Positions 61,593 to 64,000 of a DNA stretch of 64,000 nt are shown here, in pieces. Made by a program: the position numbers and the translations under genes. Position 1 is the stretch's first letter; each line of letters opens with the position of its first letter. Source of the DNA: Oscillospiraceae bacterium (GTDB lineage Bacteria; Bacillota; Clostridia; Oscillospirales; Oscillospiraceae); contig JAFRER010000021.1 in assembly GCA_017434755.1 (NCBI GenBank), forward strand, positions 124,001 through 188,000. The letters are read 5' to 3'. Under the pieces are notes generated by a model. That model had not been told where the DNA came from, made no database searches, and was given only the letters and a program-made list of their open reading frames with translations.

Positions 61593-61935
61593 ACATGGCT
61601 TCAATCTCTTTTATGTTGTATTCGTTCCCTGTTATGAGAAAAGTGTTCCCGCTGCCGCAGTAGGGGCATATCTTTTTGTACGTCATCGTGTCATAGGTCT
61701 TTCTGCAGTCCTGGCAGTAGGTCACGGCTTTGATCTTCTCGATCTTCAGTTCCGCATCCTTCAGGAATTCGGACTTCTTCTTCGACCACTCCCAGAAATC
61801 CGTGAGGTATTCCGGAATGATCGTGCTGACCTCCCCGACCTCGAGCGTCACGGAGGCAACGGTCTTCAGATCCTGCTCCCTGCAGATCTTCTCGACAGTA
61901 TCGATGACATAGACAACGGTGCTGAGTTCGTGCAT
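61591..61935 (-). CDS. hypA: HypA-like nickel metallochaperone
   Basis: 114 residues. The N-terminus MHEL supplies the nickel ligands Met1-His2-Glu3 seen in HypA. The zinc site is C74-x2-C77 and C90-x2-C93. HypA inserts nickel into [NiFe] hydrogenases and in some species urease. Its start codon overlaps the stop of the upstream Fe-S/FAD oxidoreductase by one base (TAATG), so the two are translationally coupled. No hydrogenase gene is visible in the window. Confidence 0.87.
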   Translation of the reverse strand: MHELSTVVYVIDTVEKICREQDLKTVASVTLEVGEVSTIIPEYLTDFWEWSKKKSEFLKDAELKIEKIKAVTYCQDCRKTYDTMTYKKICPYCGSGNTFLITGNEYNIKEIEAM

Positions 61936-64000
61936 TACTTGTTTTTGCGGGTCACTTTGACTGTCTGGCGGACAGCGTGCTTGAGCATCGGGCCGACCTT
62001 GTCCTCGCAGCGCACCATGGTGGATGCCGCAGGAACGTCTCTCTCAAGATGGATGGCGTCGAACATGCATCTGGTGGTGCACAGTCCGCATCCGATGCAT
62101 CTGTTGGGATCCACGACGCTCACGCCGCAGCCCAGGCAGCGGCTTGCCTCGGCCTTGACCTGCTCCTCGGTAAAGGTGAGCCGGTCATGCTCGAAGGATC
62201 TAGCCTTGGCCGGATCGTGCAGGATCTGCTGGCGGGCGGGTCTGTCGAAGCTGCCGACATCGATGACGACTTCGTTCTTGTTGAGTTCATAGAACTCGCG
62301 GAGGTTGCGGCCTCTGGTGAGGCTCTGGCCGTCCTGTACGAAGCGGTGGAGCGACTCGGCTCCTTCACGTCCGGCCGCAATGGCATCAATGGCAAACTTG
62401 GGTCCGGTGAAGACATCGCCGCCGACGAAGATGTCGGACTGCTCTGTCTGGTACGTAACGGCATCAGCAAGGGCGTTGCCCTTGGGTCCGGTCTTGAGCT
62501 CGCCGACATCCAGGCCGCCCCAGTCGATGGTCTGGCCGACGGCAGCGAGAACGGAATCGACCTCGATGGTCTCAAACCGTCCGGTGCCGACGGGCTTCCT
62601 TCTGCCCTTCTCATCGGGCTCGCCGAGTTCCATGATCTCGACCTTGAGACCGGTGACCTTGCCGGCTTCTCCGATGATCTCCACGGGCGCGTTCAGGAAA
62701 CAGAACTTCACGCCCTCTTCCTTTGCCTCGGCGACCTCTTCCTTATCGGCGGGCATCTCCTCCTCGCTGCGGCGGTAGATCACAGTGGTCTCCGCGCCGA
62801 GGCGGACTGCCGTCCGGCAGACGTCCATGGCGACATTGCCGCCGCCGATGACGGCGCACTTCTTCCCAAGCTCGGGTCTGTTGCCGAGGTTGACCTCCCG
62901 GAGGAAGTCCACTCCGCCGAGCACACCCTGCAGATCCTCGCCGGGGATGCCGAGCTTCTGGCTCTTCTGCGCGCCGATGGCAACATAGAAGCCCTTGAAG
63001 CCTTCATCACGGAGCTGCTGGATGGTGACGTCCTTGCCCACTTCGGTGTTCATGCGGAACTGCACGCCCATCTTCTCAAGGATCTCGATCTCGCCCTTGA
63101 GTGCGGAGCGGTCGAGACGGTAGCTCGGAATGCCCATGATGAGCATGCCGCCGGGCTGGCTGTTGCGGTCGAAGACGGTGACGTTGGTGTAGCCCATACG
63201 CGCCAGATAGTAGGCGCAGCTCAGACCCGCGGGGCCGGCGCCGATGATGGCTACCTTCTCCTCATATGGCTTGTCGATCGGGCGGCGGTAGAGTTTTTCG
63301 GGGACATAGCGCTCTTCGCTCTTGAGATCCTGCTCGGCTATGAACTTCTTGATCTCATCGATGGCCAGCGCCTTGTCGAGCGCTCCGCGGGTGCAGGCGT
63401 CCTCGCAGCGGCGGTTGCAGACATAGCCGCAGACCGAGGGGAAAGGATTGTCCTGCTTGATGAGCTTGAGTGCGTCGAGATAACGTCCTTCCTTTGCCAG
63501 CTTAATATAGCCCTGTATGGCGATATGAGCGGGGCAGGCGGTCTTGCAGGGGGCCGTGCCGGATTCGTGGCAGTTCTTGCGGTTGTCGAACACGTAGTTC
63601 GGGTTCCACTTGTCCTTGCCCCACTTGAGACCGGAGGAGAGCTCCTGTCTGGGGTATTCGACCTCGCCGCTCTTGGTGCAGAGCTTCTGGCCGAGCTTGA
63701 CGGCGCCGGCCGGGCAGACCTCTACGCACTTGCCGCAGGCCACGCAGTTGTCCTTGTTGACATGGGCACGGTAGGCGGACGCTGAGAGGTTCGGGGTGTT
63801 GAAGTACTGGCTCGTGTGCAGGGCGAAGCAGACGCCGATGTCGCAGTTGCAGAGACCGAAGATCTTGTCCTCACCGTCTATGTTGGTGATCTGGTGGACA
63901 TAGCCGTTCTCCTCGGCACGCTGGCAGATGTGGAGAGCCTCCTCCTTGGTGATGTAGCGGCCCTTGCCGGTCTCCACGAGGTACTGTGCAAAGTCGCCGA
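61935..64000 (-). CDS. GltD-like FAD/NAD(P) oxidoreductase with ferredoxin domains, N-terminus off window
   Basis: At least 688 residues; reading continues past the right edge without a start. From the left: a 4Fe-4S motif CVACGKCVEVCPAG, a GltD-type N-terminal Fe-S domain (CPAHIAIQGYI, CGYVCNRRCEDACTRG), FAD site VAIIGAGPAGLSCAYYLARMG-type, NAD(P) site VIGGGNVAMDVCRTAVRLG-type, and a C-terminal ferredoxin CLGCG...CIGCGLCTTRC. It passes electrons between NAD(P)H and low-potential Fe-S partners. With HypA next to it, a hydrogenase or formate-dehydrogenase partner beyond the window is plausible. Confidence 0.85.
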   Translation of the reverse strand, partial: GDFAQYLVETGKGRYITKEEALHICQRAEENGYVHQITNIDGEDKIFGLCNCDIGVCFALHTSQYFNTPNLSASAYRAHVNKDNCVACGKCVEVCPAGAVKLGQKLCTKSGEVEYPRQELSSGLKWGKDKWNPNYVFDNRKNCHESGTAPCKTACPAHIAIQGYIKLAKEGRYLDALKLIKQDNPFPSVCGYVCNRRCEDACTRGALDKALAIDEIKKFIAEQDLKSEERYVPEKLYRRPIDKPYEEKVAIIGAGPAGLSCAYYLARMGYTNVTVFDRNSQPGGMLIMGIPSYRLDRSALKGEIEILEKMGVQFRMNTEVGKDVTIQQLRDEGFKGFYVAIGAQKSQKLGIPGEDLQGVLGGVDFLREVNLGNRPELGKKCAVIGGGNVAMDVCRTAVRLGAETTVIYRRSEEEMPADKEEVAEAKEEGVKFCFLNAPVEIIGEAGKVTGLKVEIMELGEPDEKGRRKPVGTGRFETIEVDSVLAAVGQTIDWGGLDVGELKTGPKGNALADAVTYQTEQSDIFVGGDVFTGPKFAIDAIAAGREGAESLHRFVQDGQSLTRGRNLREFYELNKNEVVIDVGSFDRPARQQILHDPAKARSFEHDRLTFTEEQVKAEASRCLGCGVSVVDPNRCIGCGLCTTRCMFDAIHLERDVPAASTMVRCEDKVGPMLKHAVRQTVKVTRKNK

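Noticed and set aside
61977-63785. A 602-codon open frame on the plus strand opposite the Fe-S/FAD oxidoreductase
   Set aside because: The low-complexity Ala/Gly/Asp/Leu composition is typical of an antisense shadow; the minus-strand protein has clear cofactor motifs along the same stretch.
1-64000. Insertion sequences, integrases or CRISPR arrays
   Set aside because: No transposase or integrase motifs, terminal inverted repeats with target duplications, or spaced direct repeats were seen.

Overview
The window looks like chromosomal DNA of a gut-type Clostridia (Bacillota), plausibly an Oscillospirales-like lineage. The evidence is AAGGAGG-type ribosome binding sites, consensus sigma-A promoters, many low-complexity lipoproteins, a GerMN-domain lipoprotein, two CotH-fold proteins, an [SLH + transglutaminase] protein, and a str operon lying next to rpoBC. 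This placement rests on protein character only; no 16S rRNA gene is present.

Layout. 1-7.5 kb: cell-surface proteins (phosphodiester-glycosidase-like fragment, secreted esterase, lamin-tail/CotH protein, LRR lipoprotein, zinc-ribbon/TPR membrane protein). 7.5-19.9 kb, minus strand: the translation/transcription core, rpoB-rpoC followed by rpsL-rpsG-fusA-tuf, each operon with a TTGACT-17-TAAAAT promoter. 19.7-21.3 kb: a GT-C membrane glycosyltransferase behind a promoter that faces the rpoB promoter, then tRNA-Leu(GAG). 21.5-27.6 kb, minus: HtrA protease, PAP2 phosphatase, thrC-thrH, a GerMN lipoprotein and a small tail-anchored protein.

27.6-46.6 kb is the most distinctive part. A seven-gene run on the minus strand encodes a sugar-type ABC importer (binding lipoprotein, two permeases, a double ATPase), the two subunits of a C-glycoside deglycosidase-type enzyme (DUF6379 beta subunit and xylose-isomerase-like TIM-barrel alpha subunit), and an amidohydrolase closely resembling gamma-resorcylate (2,6-dihydroxybenzoate) decarboxylase. 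Two paralogous thiolase-like / DUF35 OB-fold / acyl-carrier-like modules flank it: module A (28.6-31.9 kb, with phosphotransacetylase and two carrier domains fused to DUF35) and module B (43.2-45.2 kb, with a free-standing carrier protein). A second TIM-barrel isomerase, a Nif11-like small protein and an ArsR-AraC fusion regulator lie alongside. My reading, which is inference, is a locus for taking apart C-glycosylated and possibly C-acylated plant phenolics: import, C-C bond cleavage, decarboxylation of the aromatic acid, and conservation of acyl groups through CoA/ACP and acetyl phosphate. The thiolase + DUF35 pair recalls PhlC-PhlB, the aromatic C-acyltransferase of diacetylphloroglucinol biosynthesis.

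46.6-64 kb: a surface transglutaminase-like protein; a four-gene operon VTC-domain / DUF4956 / CotH-like / ComEC-like metallo-beta-lactamase; radical SAM protein; NorD-like VWA protein; glgB; SpoU-type RNA methyltransferase; beta-lactamase-fold hydrolase; phage-tail-lysozyme lipoprotein; EamA transporter; and a HypA-like nickel chaperone translationally coupled to a large Fe-S/FAD oxidoreductase that runs off the right edge. I see no insertion sequences, integrases, CRISPR arrays or rRNA genes.
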